Below are positions 28,471 to 40,928 of a stretch of DNA of 64,000 bases, piece after piece. The stretch covers positions 4,794,142 to 4,858,141 of the forward strand of contig NC_135565.1 in NCBI RefSeq assembly GCF_964340395.1, in the 5' to 3' direction. The notes beneath the pieces were generated by a model. The model did not search any database and was not told the origin of the DNA. It saw nothing but the letters and a program-made list of their open reading frames with translations. The position numbers and the translations under genes were made by a program. Numbering within the stretch: the first letter of the stretch is position 1; each line of letters opens with the position of its first letter. Source of the stretch: Glandiceps talaboti. Its lineage: Eukaryota; Hemichordata; Enteropneusta; Spengelidae.

Positions 28471-31400
28471 AGTGTTTCAAAACACTTTCGTCTAGAAACT
28501 GAGTTATCTGTTTGGTCTGAACTTTCCTTGATCAGATGTCACCACATATAATCAAACATCAAATATCACATTGCTAAAATTAACAGTCCCTTGTTGTCAA
28601 CTATCCTTGATACACAACCACTTTTTTTATCAAAGGAAAACGACGTTCTAAGAAATGAGTGTATTTTCGTAAACTTTACGTTCTAGAGATTCATTAGTTC
28701 AAATGACTCCCCATCCCAAAGTTTATGAAGTTGCCTATATTTTGTGGAGAGGTTCCTCCTTTAACTTGATAATTTAAATGATTACGTAATGCTGTAAAAT
28801 ATATGTACCAATGTCAGATTGCAATGCCGGAAAAGTGCAATTCACGGATAACCTATACACCATTATAGTTAAATTTACCAAAGTTCTTGATTCGAGCTAG
28901 TATTATATTTTGCCTTATACTATACACATTGTATTTATTTATTTATTTATTTATGTATATGTGGGTGTGTATGTTTGTGAGCATGTGTACTTGTTTGTGT
29001 GTATATGCCATAGCGGCAATACAATGGTATAGGTAGCTTGTATTGTGAAAACATATATTCATGGGAACATTATTTGCGAAATTGCAAAACACGAGTTTTA
29101 AAGTAAATAGTACATTATCATTTAATTTAATTTAATTTACAAATGTAAATGTCGGTTTGTAATAGAAAGTAATGTCATTTGCTACTGTAATGTTTGATGC
29201 TGGGATGCCTCAGGAGTTATTCAGTTGTATTTATCTTAAACCAAATTAGACGAAGAAAACTTTTCTTTATTAAAAAAAATGAGATAAAATTAACAACAAC
29301 TAACGTTTTTCCCAAATACCATTGTGTGAGGGCGACATACATCAGTGGTTTCTTTATCTTGTCATATACGGAATAAACAAAAGAGATACGTGTTTAATCA
29401 AACATGGCAATGTTTGCCGTAAGTGGCGCACTTTATTCGAAGACAAAATTGTTTGCTACACAACATTGTACTTTACAAATAACACATTCTGTTTGAGTGA
29501 TACATATTGGTGTCAATTTATTGTTGTGTTTTCTACGCTTCTCTTCTCTTCTCTTCTCTTCTCTTCTCTTTCAATTAAAAAAATTTCAAATTGTAATTCT
29601 TCTTTTATTTCAAAATATATCGTTTTAAAATTTTAATTTCATAACAGCTAACTACAGTGCCCCTACAAATACATCCAACGTATCTTCATAATCAATGTAA
29701 ACACTAAGTCTTGCTAATTGAATTGACTATCAATATTCTATAAATGAGTTTTCTCTCAATAGTTGGATTTTTAAAATATTAATTACATAGAAACACGGGT
29801 CTTTTTTACATGTTCACTATAGAGGAGACTTTTATAGATTAGTTTGTTACAATCCAAATAATATTGGTGAATTATGAAACTGTTGACATTTTGGATTCTC
29901 TCCACTAAATAAACGAATTAGTCAAAAGACATCCAAATAGTATTTTCAACTCGATGATGACTCGAAGATATATCATAGCTGAAAACCAACATACATGACA
30001 TAAACACTCTAAGATAGAAATGAAGTTAGGGTATGGTTGTGTTTTTAGGATAAGTGAAAATAAAATTAATTACAATATTTGTAATGAAAAGTTATGTTGA
30101 GAAATGTAGAGTTAACCTAAATCATGTGTTATTGACTACAATATCGATCTACACTATCGAACACAATTTCATGGTAAAATAAATGAGTTCTCTGGAAAGT
30201 AAAAAAAAAGTTTTACATTACTGGTTTTGTTCATGAAAATAGAAAATTTGATTAATTATATTGTCATGGGGTTAAGACAAAGTTATTTGAAAATCAACTT
30301 AACAAACATATTTGCATTGCACTTGATTGTCAATGTCACTTATTCAGATGAATACCGATAACATAAAGCAGAACATCTTTGTTTTATGAAAATTCAATTT
30401 TCTATCAAGGCAAATTATTCTGGAATTCAATTACAAAATATATTTGCATTACATTTTTAAAGTGGATGTTACCCTTAGTCCAATTTATTCCAATATGATG
30501 ACGTGTGGTATACCTTTCAAAATAACAAGTCAGCTGTTATTCATCACGGGGAGTAAAACGAGTTATTTGGGAATTAAATAACAAAACATATTTGCATTTA
30601 ATTTGCGAATTAATGTTAGAAATTGTCAATGCCGTTGTCACCTTACTCCGACATATAACCAATACGATAAAGTGTAGTATATTTATTCGATAAAATAATT
30701 AGTATTATTAAAAAGAATTTCTACGGGTGAAAAACAGAACAAGTGGGACATTGATACGTTTTTCGTGATACCAATCAGCAAAGACATAAAGGTCGTATTA
30801 TATTCACTACTGTTTGAAAATTGACAGTTCCCTCTTGTCAATGTTTTGCATTGTATCTTGGGGGGAAACTTAATATAGTTAAGTACATTGTATGGATAAC
30901 AAATATTTGCCCCGGATACAAGTAGCGACATTTGCCTTGTTATATATGTCTTATGCTATAATATTACAACACGATCTATTTGATCTATTTGTTACACGCT
31001 ATTAATTTGTTATATATCGCATTGCATAGTCTTTCTCCTAGACTGCCAAGGGTTATTGTCCTGCACGCTACAAGAAATAACACAGTGCATCTCATCAATA
31101 ATGTTAGATTATTTTTAAGTTGACATTTCGAAATAAATAAATTTCTCCAGTCTTTTCTCTCTTTTTTTTATCTCATCGTATCATCAAAATTAAGCTCACT
31201 ATAATTTTTTTTTCAAAAATGACGAATAACTCTTCCTGGTTTGATAGTTTTATGTTTTTACTGGTTTGTTTATTATCATCAAAATCAAACCCTTTTGAAT
31301 CTTCCGAAATACATCACAAAATATTTAGTAACATCAGTAGCTTTGTTTGATGTATATTTTTAAATGTTTGCATCGTATCAGCACATTTATATCATAATTA

Positions 31401-31840
31401 ATTTTGCAGAATCACGTATATTTTTTTTTTGATATTTAAATGACACAACACTTTGTATTTGCCACAGTCTCTCTTTGTGCTGTATTAGTCTAAATCGTTT
31501 CAATCCGACGTTTAACATCTCTGTATGTGCATTGGTATCGAACAATACATTAAATTTCGTCAATATTAATCAAATACATTGTATATACAACCCAGCTTCA
31601 TTTTGTTCAGATGCAAAAAACAACTTCGCCCGGGGTAGCTTTTTAGATAATGATTGGAAAAGATTTTGATCTAAATGTAGTACTTGTACGATAGAATGTA
31701 ATTATCGCCCGTGGACATAACGTGTGATCATTCAAAGTGTGGACTTCATCTTGTCTAAATAGACCATCTATATAAAGGACAGGAAACGTAGTATGAAAAG
31801 TGAACGTAATAATAAAAATAATGTTTTTTCTCACTCTGTG
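28471..31840. other. non-coding stretch
   Basis: About 3.4 kb of AT-rich DNA. The only ordered features are a short ATTT run near 28930 and a (CTTCT)n run at about 29537-29570. Open frames here are unremarkable. Confidence 0.4.
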
Positions 31841-31966
31841 TATGTATGTATGTATGTATGTATGTATGTATGTATGTATGTATGTATGTATGTATGTATG
31901 TGTGTGTGTGTGTGTGCGTGCGTGCGTATGTATGTATGTATGTATGTATGTATGTATGTATGTATG

Positions 31967-31997
<31 letters not shown>

Positions 31998-32140
31998 GTG
32001 TGTGTATGTATGTATGTATGTATGTATGTATGTATGTATGTGTGTGTATGTATGTATGTATGTATGTATGTATGTATGTATGTGTGTGTGTATGTATGTA
32101 TGTATGTATGTATGTATGTATGTATGTGTATGTATTTATG

Positions 32141-32170
<30 letters not shown>
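31841..32170. repeat. (ATGT)n array with (GT)n and (GCGT)n blocks
   Basis: About 330 bp built like the tract at 732, with ATGT units punctuated by GT runs. The 228-codon - frame is mostly repeat translation. Confidence 0.95.
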
Positions 32171-32171
<1 letters not shown>

Positions 32172-33350
32172 TATAAGCCTACTCCAAATTTATATGCACA
32201 TGTAATATAACATCCATCGATGGTCTCTCTGCATTCATAGTGGCAACCCGTATAACCCGTGTGTAAATATATACAGTATATAAGTACAAAATATATATAA
32301 ATATAAACAGTAAATATATATAGTAGCATATATACTGCTATTCTTAGTCCCCTGCATAAATTTTACCGCATCCGAGAATCTCCCAATGCTTCTTCAGTAT
32401 TGGCGTTGTCATGGCAGTAGCATGCCGTATGGGATTGATGTTAATGAAGGCGGGCATTGAGGTGTGATTGACATTCCTTTAAGTAACAACAATCGTCGTA
32501 CCGTTTTACGCCGTAAGCAACATACGCTGTAGCGTTTTTTTTTCTTACACCACAGTTAGGAAGTAGGAATAGTCGACAAACCGATTATTACGTCGACTAC
32601 TCTTCCTCGTACGTTGACGTTGTTTCCTTCGGCAAATAGTGGGGTTGTTAACTGTGTGTGTAGAGAAAGAGAGAGAGAGTACTAATGACATGATGGACGC
32701 TTGGTGGAACCGCCGTCCGTAAGTATTCACCCAAATCGACTCTTTTAGATTTCTATTTCTTCAACTTCAGCGCTGAAAAAAAAACGTTGCACTTCAAATC
32801 ATTTCTGTGACTAGTGCGAATTCTGCGATACTATCCATATGGTAAGCATGAAATATATACATAGGTAAAATTATAGTGACTTGATGTTTAAAACGTATTT
32901 TAGACTATTTTCTCCTTTGCATAGTTCAGTGGGTATAGCGTATCGTTCCAAGTAAACAAAACACTGAGGGATTTGGCATGAAATGTTTCTCCTGCACCAT
33001 GACCCTCTAGACAATTAGTCATATTATTTACAATGTAGATGTTTCACTGAGGTATTTTAAATGCCAGAGCTAGCCAAAAGGATTGTATTGGTGCATTTGA
33101 TCTGAGATGTGTTTTGACGATAGTGTATGGTAAGTAACAGTAACAGACTGTTACATAGATGTCCGGATGAAGAGATTGGTGGATACAATTAATGGACTAT
33201 ACTATACATATAAAATATGCATTTGCAGGTTCATTTATTTCTAGGAATAGCTTTTTTAAATAAAATGTTGATACTTTTCGTACGTACGTGCATACATACA
33301 CCCGAACTCTTGCATATATACACGTGCGCGCGCATGCACACACGCTCACA
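32171..33350. other. non-coding DNA
   Basis: No supportable gene. A string resembling a pol III A box (TAGTTCAGTGGG, about 32922) has no matching B box. Confidence 0.4.
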
Positions 33351-33480
33351 TCCATACATCCATCCATACATACATACATCCATCCATCCATCCATCCATC
33401 CATCCATCCATACATACATACATACATACATACATACATTACATACATACATATGCATACATACATACATACATATATAT
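33351..33480. repeat. (CATC)n/(CATA)n tract
   Basis: CATC units pass into CATA units and abut a hammerhead palindrome at 33481. Confidence 0.95.
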
Positions 33481-33508
33481 AGTTTGGTAGTACTGGAACT
33501 CTTTCTTG

Positions 33509-33551
33509 GTTGTAACTCGGAGTTTCACGCATTGTGCGATCATCAGACAAC
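33509..33551 (-). ncRNA. hammerhead ribozyme motif (left arm)
   Basis: On the - strand: GUUGU, CUGAUGA, U, CGC-ACAAU-GCG, U, GAAA, ACU-CCG-AGU, U, ACAAC. Helix I pairs at all five positions. Identical in helices and core to the copy at 27095, differing only in the helix II loop. Confidence 0.75.
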
Positions 33552-33552
33552 T

Positions 33553-33595
33553 CATGTCTGATGATCGCACAATGCGTGAAACTCCGAGTTACAAC
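33553..33595 (+). ncRNA. hammerhead ribozyme motif (right arm)
   Basis: Same core as the left arm. The 5' strand of helix I is CAUGU, so only three pairs form with ACAAC. CUGAUGA is at 33558-33564, GAAA follows the CGC/GCG hairpin, and U33590 is the predicted cleavage base. It starts one base after the left-arm motif ends. Confidence 0.65.
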
Positions 33596-33681
33596 CAAGA
33601 AAGAGTTCCAGTACTACCAAAACTATTACGCTCTGCCACTGCGGTATAGAGCACTGTCTTAGCAGTTTGATACTCACCGAG

Positions 33682-33682
<1 letters not shown>

Positions 33683-33750
<68 letters not shown>
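33683..33750. repeat. (AT)n tract
   Basis: Pure AT between two pLTR segments. Confidence 0.95.
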
Positions 33751-33751
<1 letters not shown>

Positions 33752-33793
33752 CTGTCTGATGATCGCAATATGCGTGAAACTCCGAGTTACACC
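33751..33793 (+). ncRNA. hammerhead ribozyme motif (subfamily B)
   Basis: CUGAUGA at 33756-33762, CGC-AAUAU-GCG, GAAA at 33776-33779, helix III ACU/AGU and cleavage base U33788. Helix I keeps three pairs (A-U, C-G, A-U). The signature ACTACCAAAACTA and a further AT tract (33821-33903) follow. This copy lacks an inverted partner immediately beside it. Confidence 0.6.
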
Positions 33794-33816
33794 CAAGAAA
33801 GACCCAGTACTACCAA

Positions 33817-33820
<4 letters not shown>

Positions 33821-33903
<83 letters not shown>
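33821..33903. repeat. (AT)n tract
   Basis: Pure AT after the preceding hammerhead segment. Confidence 0.95.
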
Positions 33904-33905
<2 letters not shown>

Positions 33906-33951
33906 ATTGTATACATAATTATTATGTAAGCATTCGCTAATGTTAGTTGAC

Positions 33952-33970
33952 AGGTCAAGGTCAAAGGTAC
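33952..33970 (+). promoter_or_regulatory. nuclear-receptor half-site cluster (possible)
   Basis: AGGTCAAGGTCAAAGGTAC contains two adjacent AGGTCA half-sites and a one-base-spaced AGGTCA-A-AGGTAC. This matches DR0/DR1 recognition rules but has no nearby gene to support function. Confidence 0.25.
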
Positions 33971-34369
33971 AACTTCCAAAATTGCAGTGATATTTGAGAT
34001 GTTGGTATTGTATCAAAAACACCATATGTTCATGTGGTTTCCATTTATGTACATAAATATCAATTTATTGGCGACCTGTGCATGACGGCCCTAATTACCG
34101 TTACTATTGAAGTCATAGTGTACGTCATTTAATGAGTTCGGTGAGCCAGTGTGACTACAAAGAGACGTTTGACTGTCGGTATTCATCAAGGGCAAATTGA
34201 GAAAATTAACTTATCTAATTCGATTGAACCGCCTACTGTTCATAGGGATCGATCGCAGGAACAATATAGAGAAATGTAGCATGAATACGTTTACGGGGAC
34301 ATGCAAAATGAGAAAAGACCTTCAAAAAGACAATGTGGAAATTTAAAGAAATGTAAACTAATGGAAAAT

Positions 34370-34640
34370 ATAAATATAATACAATACAATACAATACAAT
34401 ACAATACAATACAATACAATACAATATAATATGATATGATACAATATGATATGATATGATACAATATAATATAGGAAAATATAATATAATATAATATAAT
34501 ACAATACAATAGAATATAGTATAGTATAATATAATATAATATAATAAAATATAATATAATATGATATAATATAATGTAATGTAACGTAATGTAATGTAAT
34601 GTAATGTAATGTAATGTAATGTAATATTTGTAATATAATA
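34370..34640. repeat. pentanucleotide array with drifting unit
   Basis: Units change progressively along the array: ACAAT (from ~34376), then ATGAT and ATAAT mixtures, AGTAT, ATAAT, and finally GTAAT (to ~34626). All keep the five-base period. Open frames of up to 150 codons across it are artefacts. Confidence 0.9.
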
Positions 34641-34910
34641 CAAATATAAATATAAATATAAACTATCAATTCTATGTAAGATGTTGACATGATTGTAAAA
34701 TATAGAATTATACAGTTCACAATAATGTCGATATTACATTCAGGCTTCGATATCATGTCATAGTATGATGATTTCCACATCATCACAGACAATGTGTAAA
34801 ATGTATGCAACGATCTACACTCTACAAAGAATACATTTAAGAACGATTGATAAAATGACGGGTATGATGTAAACGTTGAAAGTGTAATGCAGCATAATTT
34901 TTTTTAATGT
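34641..34910. other. non-coding DNA
   Basis: Nothing recognised between the pentanucleotide array and the next ATGT tract. Confidence 0.4.
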
Positions 34911-34985
34911 GTGTATGTATGTATGTATGTATGTATGTATGTATGTATGTATGTATGTATGTATGTATGTATGTATGTATGTATG
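34911..34985. repeat. (ATGT)n tract
   Basis: Uninterrupted ATGT units. Confidence 0.95.
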
Positions 34986-35450
34986 ATTTGGAGAGGGAGA
35001 GGGAGTTCAAGTATTCCTTTATCAGCTTGAACGCATAAGTGTGTTTCTGCTCTTTTCTATATAAAACATCCCTCTTGGTTACAAGGGAAATTGATGTTTC
35101 CAGTTTTTATGTCATTATTTATATTTGCCTTTCGTTCCATTTGCTGTACAGCACCTTTCACTCTAGACTCAAGGTTTGTTCTTTTATGTTCTTTCTTATT
35201 TCAATGCTAAACCTAATGCGTCTGGAATACTTACTGTGCTAATGGAAATCTGTGAATCGTTCCGTTTGTCGTGGATTAACAGAAACATCAACAATGGAGT
35301 TTTCAGCATGAGGCATTTCAAGTGGTTCTGTGTTGATTAGAAGTATAGATGGGAAAGACACTTTCTATATAGTATTTTTTTTACTTGCTACAGGCAAGGC
35401 ATGATTCCATTGCCCAATATTATAGAGCACACATATTATAGCATGTATGC
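34986..35450. other. non-coding DNA
   Basis: One + frame of 67 codons (35039-35242) with no motif. Nothing else recognised. Confidence 0.4.
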
Positions 35451-35452
35451 AT

Positions 35453-36012
35453 TCATTCATTCATTCATTCATTCATTCATTCATTCATTCATTCATTCAT
35501 TCATTCATTCATTCGTTGTATTGCCAATTTGAAAGTCAATATGTACATGTCAATAATGACCACATAAATAAAAAAATGTAATAAGTTAACATTACGGTAT
35601 AGATTATAAACATAATTACAGACACAGAACTAATTATGATGAGACAAAGAACCATAATGGCAAATTCACACATCAGAAATTATATATATTGTGTAAGCGC
35701 TTTCCGAAATGGATATTTTGACGTTAGATTTTTCACATGTATTGGAAGACTATTCCATAGCTTAGCACCTGCATATGAGATTGAAAGTTGTCCGACAGCC
35801 ATGTGTGTGATAGGAATAGATAGATTTTGATAACACCTAAGCCTAGTTTCATATCTATGGTCTAAATGTTTGAAGTAATCAGTCAAATGATGAGGAAGAT
35901 AGCCATTACATAATTCAAAAGTAAAATTTCCAACGCCTAGTTGATGAAGTTTATAAATATAGAGGCGACCTAATAAATTCCTAAATAGGGTGAAGACGGC
36001 TGCCTGAAACAT
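35453..36012 (-). mobile_element. non-LTR retroelement 3' end with (GAAT)n tail
   Basis: The - frame 36012-35680 encodes the C-terminal domain typical of CR1/L2/Jockey-group ORF2. A helical stretch (LFRNLLGRLYIYKLHQL) is followed by a HRYETR motif and then the diagnostic GAKLWNSLPIHVKN before the stop. About 165 bp of 3' UTR follow, then GAAT units (35514-35455 on +, read as ATTC). The tail unit is the kind L2-like LINEs end with. The 5' end is cut exactly at the ATGT tract at 36032. Only about 110 codons remain, so it is dead on arrival. Confidence 0.75.
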
Positions 36013-36031
36013 ATTTCATTAATTACTAATA

Positions 36032-36119
36032 TGCATGTATGTATGTATGTATGTATGTATGTATGTCTGTATGTATGTATGTATGTATGTATGTATGTAT
36101 GTATGTATGTATGTATGTA

Positions 36120-36178
<59 letters not shown>

Positions 36179-36253
36179 GTGTGTGTGTGTGTGTATGTGT
36201 GTGTGTGTATGTATGTATGTATGTATGTATGTATGTATGTATGTATGTATGTA
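36032..36253. repeat. (ATGT)n tract between two LINE remnants
   Basis: ATGT units with GT runs. On the - strand it follows the 3' UTR of the LINE at 36.3-37.4 kb directly (TATAGAAAATAAATAAATAT...), so it may be that element's tail, since expanded. Confidence 0.9.
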
Positions 36254-36259
36254 CATTGT

Positions 36260-37440
36260 TATATTTATTTATTTTCTATAGCACCTTTGCTATTTTAAAA
36301 CAAATATTCAAAAGGGCTGAACAATTACAATTAAACATTAAAGAAGAAAAAAACATTGGAAATGAAATAAAATTAAGTACATAAAAGTTAAACTCGTGAG
36401 ATAAACATAAACATAAAAAGAAACCCGATAAAACTACTAAAATACTACAATCAAAATAACTTCATTAAAAACATTACAGTCCATAATGCTGTTTAAAAAG
36501 GTGTGTTTTCAGCTCACGTTTAAAATGTTCCACATTATCAATGCCCTTAAGTTTCTCGGTCAGAGAATTTCATAGTTTTGGCCCACATATGGAGAGCTCT
36601 GTCGTCTTTCAATTTATTGAACGACCTGAGCACTATTACATTATGACTGTTGTTGGGTCTTTAAGCTGTAATTGGTGTTATGGACCCTTTGAACCAATTC
36701 TATTATGTAACTGGGAGCTACACCTTGCAATGCATTAAAAACGAGTAAAATTAAACTCTTAAACTCTACCCTAGCTTTTACAGCCAATGTAATTCTCTAA
36801 GTGATTGAGACACATCGTCGTATTTATTCAAGTCTTTCACTACACGCATGGCGTAATTTTGCAGACGTTGTAATCTGTCAAATAGATATTGTGGCATTCC
36901 ATATATAATCAAATTTACATAATCCAAGTGGGAACTAATAAGAGAATGAACTAAACTTTCAGTGGCACTTTGAGTGAGATATTTGCGTATACGATGCAGA
37001 TTATAAAGGTTGTGATGTACTCTTTTAGACACTTGATTTACATGGCATTCCATTGACAGATTGGAAACCAACCAACCACCAAGGTTGCGTACATGGTCTA
37101 CTACTTTGATTTCATTATTACCAATTGTGACATGGTCAAAGTTTACTCTAGCTAGTTGTTGTCTGGTACCAAAGAGAATGACATCCGTTATGTTCTCATT
37201 TAATTTCAGTTTGTGATCCAACATCCACCTTTGAATGTCCACAACACATTTCTCAACAGACTGGACAGCGTCAGTCTTATCATCTGTTCGAGGTCTAAAC
37301 ACTTCCAATAGCTGAGTATCATCAGCATAGCCGTGAGAAATTATCATGTGATTATTTATTACATTAAAAATTGAACTAGAATACGCAGTGAAAAGCACTG
37401 GCCCAAGGCAAGATCCTTGCAGAACACCACACGTAAACAA
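36260..37440 (-). pseudogene. 5'-truncated non-LTR reverse transcriptase (CR1/L2/Jockey group)
   Basis: The - frame begins at RT motif B (GVLQGSCLGPVLFTAY) and continues through motif C as YADDTQL near 37325. It then runs into the conserved IQRWMLDHKLKLNENIT segment of the CR1/L2/Jockey group and a thumb region ending at LRELHWL. A frameshift near 36780 moves the frame, which resumes as KARVEFKS...LVFNALQGVAPSY. The C-terminus reads CGPKL, stop, NSLTEKLKG. The stop at 36570-36572 replaces the usual Trp of the LWNSLP motif, and FKRELKTHLFKQHYG ends the domain near 36485. A ~200-bp 3' UTR runs down to the ATGT tract. The endonuclease and RT motif A are absent, the usual result of incomplete target-primed reverse transcription. 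Confidence 0.9.
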
Positions 37441-37444
37441 AAAA

Positions 37445-38439
37445 AATGAAGCACACGTCTGAACTTGACTTCAGTTTTTATCCTTTCTACTTTTTTTTTT
37501 ACTTTTTACTCTCTTCCTCATAATGGCGAAATGATGTTTTCATATTTATTTTGTAATTACAAAAAGTTTGCCATAACTTTCTCCAATATTGCAACCCCCA
37601 TGTTTAGTTTATATTTTGCATGAAAATATAATTTAGATCAGGGATGTTCTCTCCACATTCAAAAAGTTTGAACAATAGTATCTGCATATAATTACGGCAT
37701 GGACTGGAAAAACAACTAGTATATTAATTGAGGACAGCTTTAGCAGACAGCTGATATCTCAGCAACATAGTCACTGCATGATCAGTGGAAGGTTGGGCAG
37801 AGTCTTTCTATCTGTAAGTGGGATTTCGTTTAAAAGTCGTATATGACTATAATGGAGATAGCATACTCCAGAAAAACACACTACTACAAATCCAGGAATA
37901 TACACCAATGACAACTGTGAATCAACCATCTCAGATCGACTGACATATTTTTACAAAAAGAAAAGATGAAACTATGCAAATAAAGTCAACGTTCTTGTGT
38001 CTTTCTAATAGAGGCAATGAAAAGCACAAAGCAGTAATATATATGGCATGGTATTTTAATTTTGATATATGTAAAAGTGTAATTGTTTTGTGATCTAAGC
38101 GAGCATAAAACTATAATATTGATGATAGTGCATTTAGTAATATATCAAAATGTCCCTTCATATAAGGTAAAATGGTTCAGTCTACCTTTTCCGTTACATT
38201 GAAATTCTTATTTCGCTAAAAAACAGAAAGGATTAAAATGGTGGCCGTGAATAGCCACGGGTTGTTGCGGCAAAACACTATTTGGGAATTAACCAATTAC
38301 TTTCAAATCCAGATTTCAATATCCATATCATATCTACTTAACATGTAAGGGAATTTTACTGGAATATATTATAGTGTATGTTTCAAGCATAATACAGTAA
38401 ATGTAGTATTATTTGGAATTTCTCAAAAATATCAACTCA
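37445..38439. other. non-coding DNA
   Basis: No gene or element recognised upstream of the truncated LINE. Confidence 0.4.
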
Positions 38440-38440
38440 C

Positions 38441-38495
<55 letters not shown>

Positions 38496-38880
38496 ATACA
38501 AATCCTTTGTATTACCCTATATGATTAATTAAGCAGAGATAGTCGCACTTATACACAAAACATGTATTTGGTGGCTAAAAAGGTAGGTAGAGTTTGACAC
38601 GTACAGATTTCCTCAACAGTCATGCAGTACATGGCTGACGGAAATTAGTTAACCTGTTTTTGTTATATATAAAGCAGAGTATCAGATAGCGATAAAAATT
38701 GAGACAGAATATTCCCTTTTATGTAAGAATAATATTGTCACAGTGTTAAAAACATTGCAACATTTAATTTTTTTCGTAAAATTAAATCACAACTTGAGAA
38801 TTTATGACGATTTCTACGTCCCATTTTACATTCATTCATTCATTCATTCATACATTCATTCATTCATTCATTCATTCATT
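38440..38880. repeat. (AAAT)n and (ATTC)n tracts
   Basis: AAAT units at 38440-38496 and ATTC units at about 38829-38880. The latter has the same unit as the LINE tail at 35.5 kb and the same orientation, but I could not recognise LINE sequence beside it. Confidence 0.9.

Positions 38881-40928
<2,048 letters not shown>

Larger units (their letters stand above)
33481..33627. mobile_element. near-perfect palindrome of two head-to-head hammerhead pLTR ends
   Basis: Two arms of about 70 bp (33481-33549 and 33556-33626) are almost exact inverted copies. Each begins or ends in the ACTACCAAAACTA signature and each contains a hammerhead core. The arms read away from a centre only a few bases long. 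A transcript of either strand could fold either into one long hairpin or into a hammerhead. The right side continues into the long subfamily B flank (33628-33681) and then AT. Confidence 0.8.

Noticed and set aside
32915-33000. A-box-like TAGTTCAGTGGG as a tRNA or SINE
   Set aside because: No B box follows and the anticodon arm cannot be formed.
34233-34810. 136-150 codon frames rich in Tyr-Ile-Leu-Tyr
   Set aside because: Artefact of the pentanucleotide array; a five-base period stays open in some frames.
36541-36738. + strand frame of 65 codons
   Set aside because: Antisense shadow of the LINE C-terminal domain on the - strand. The frame at 35636-35830 is likewise antisense to the second LINE.
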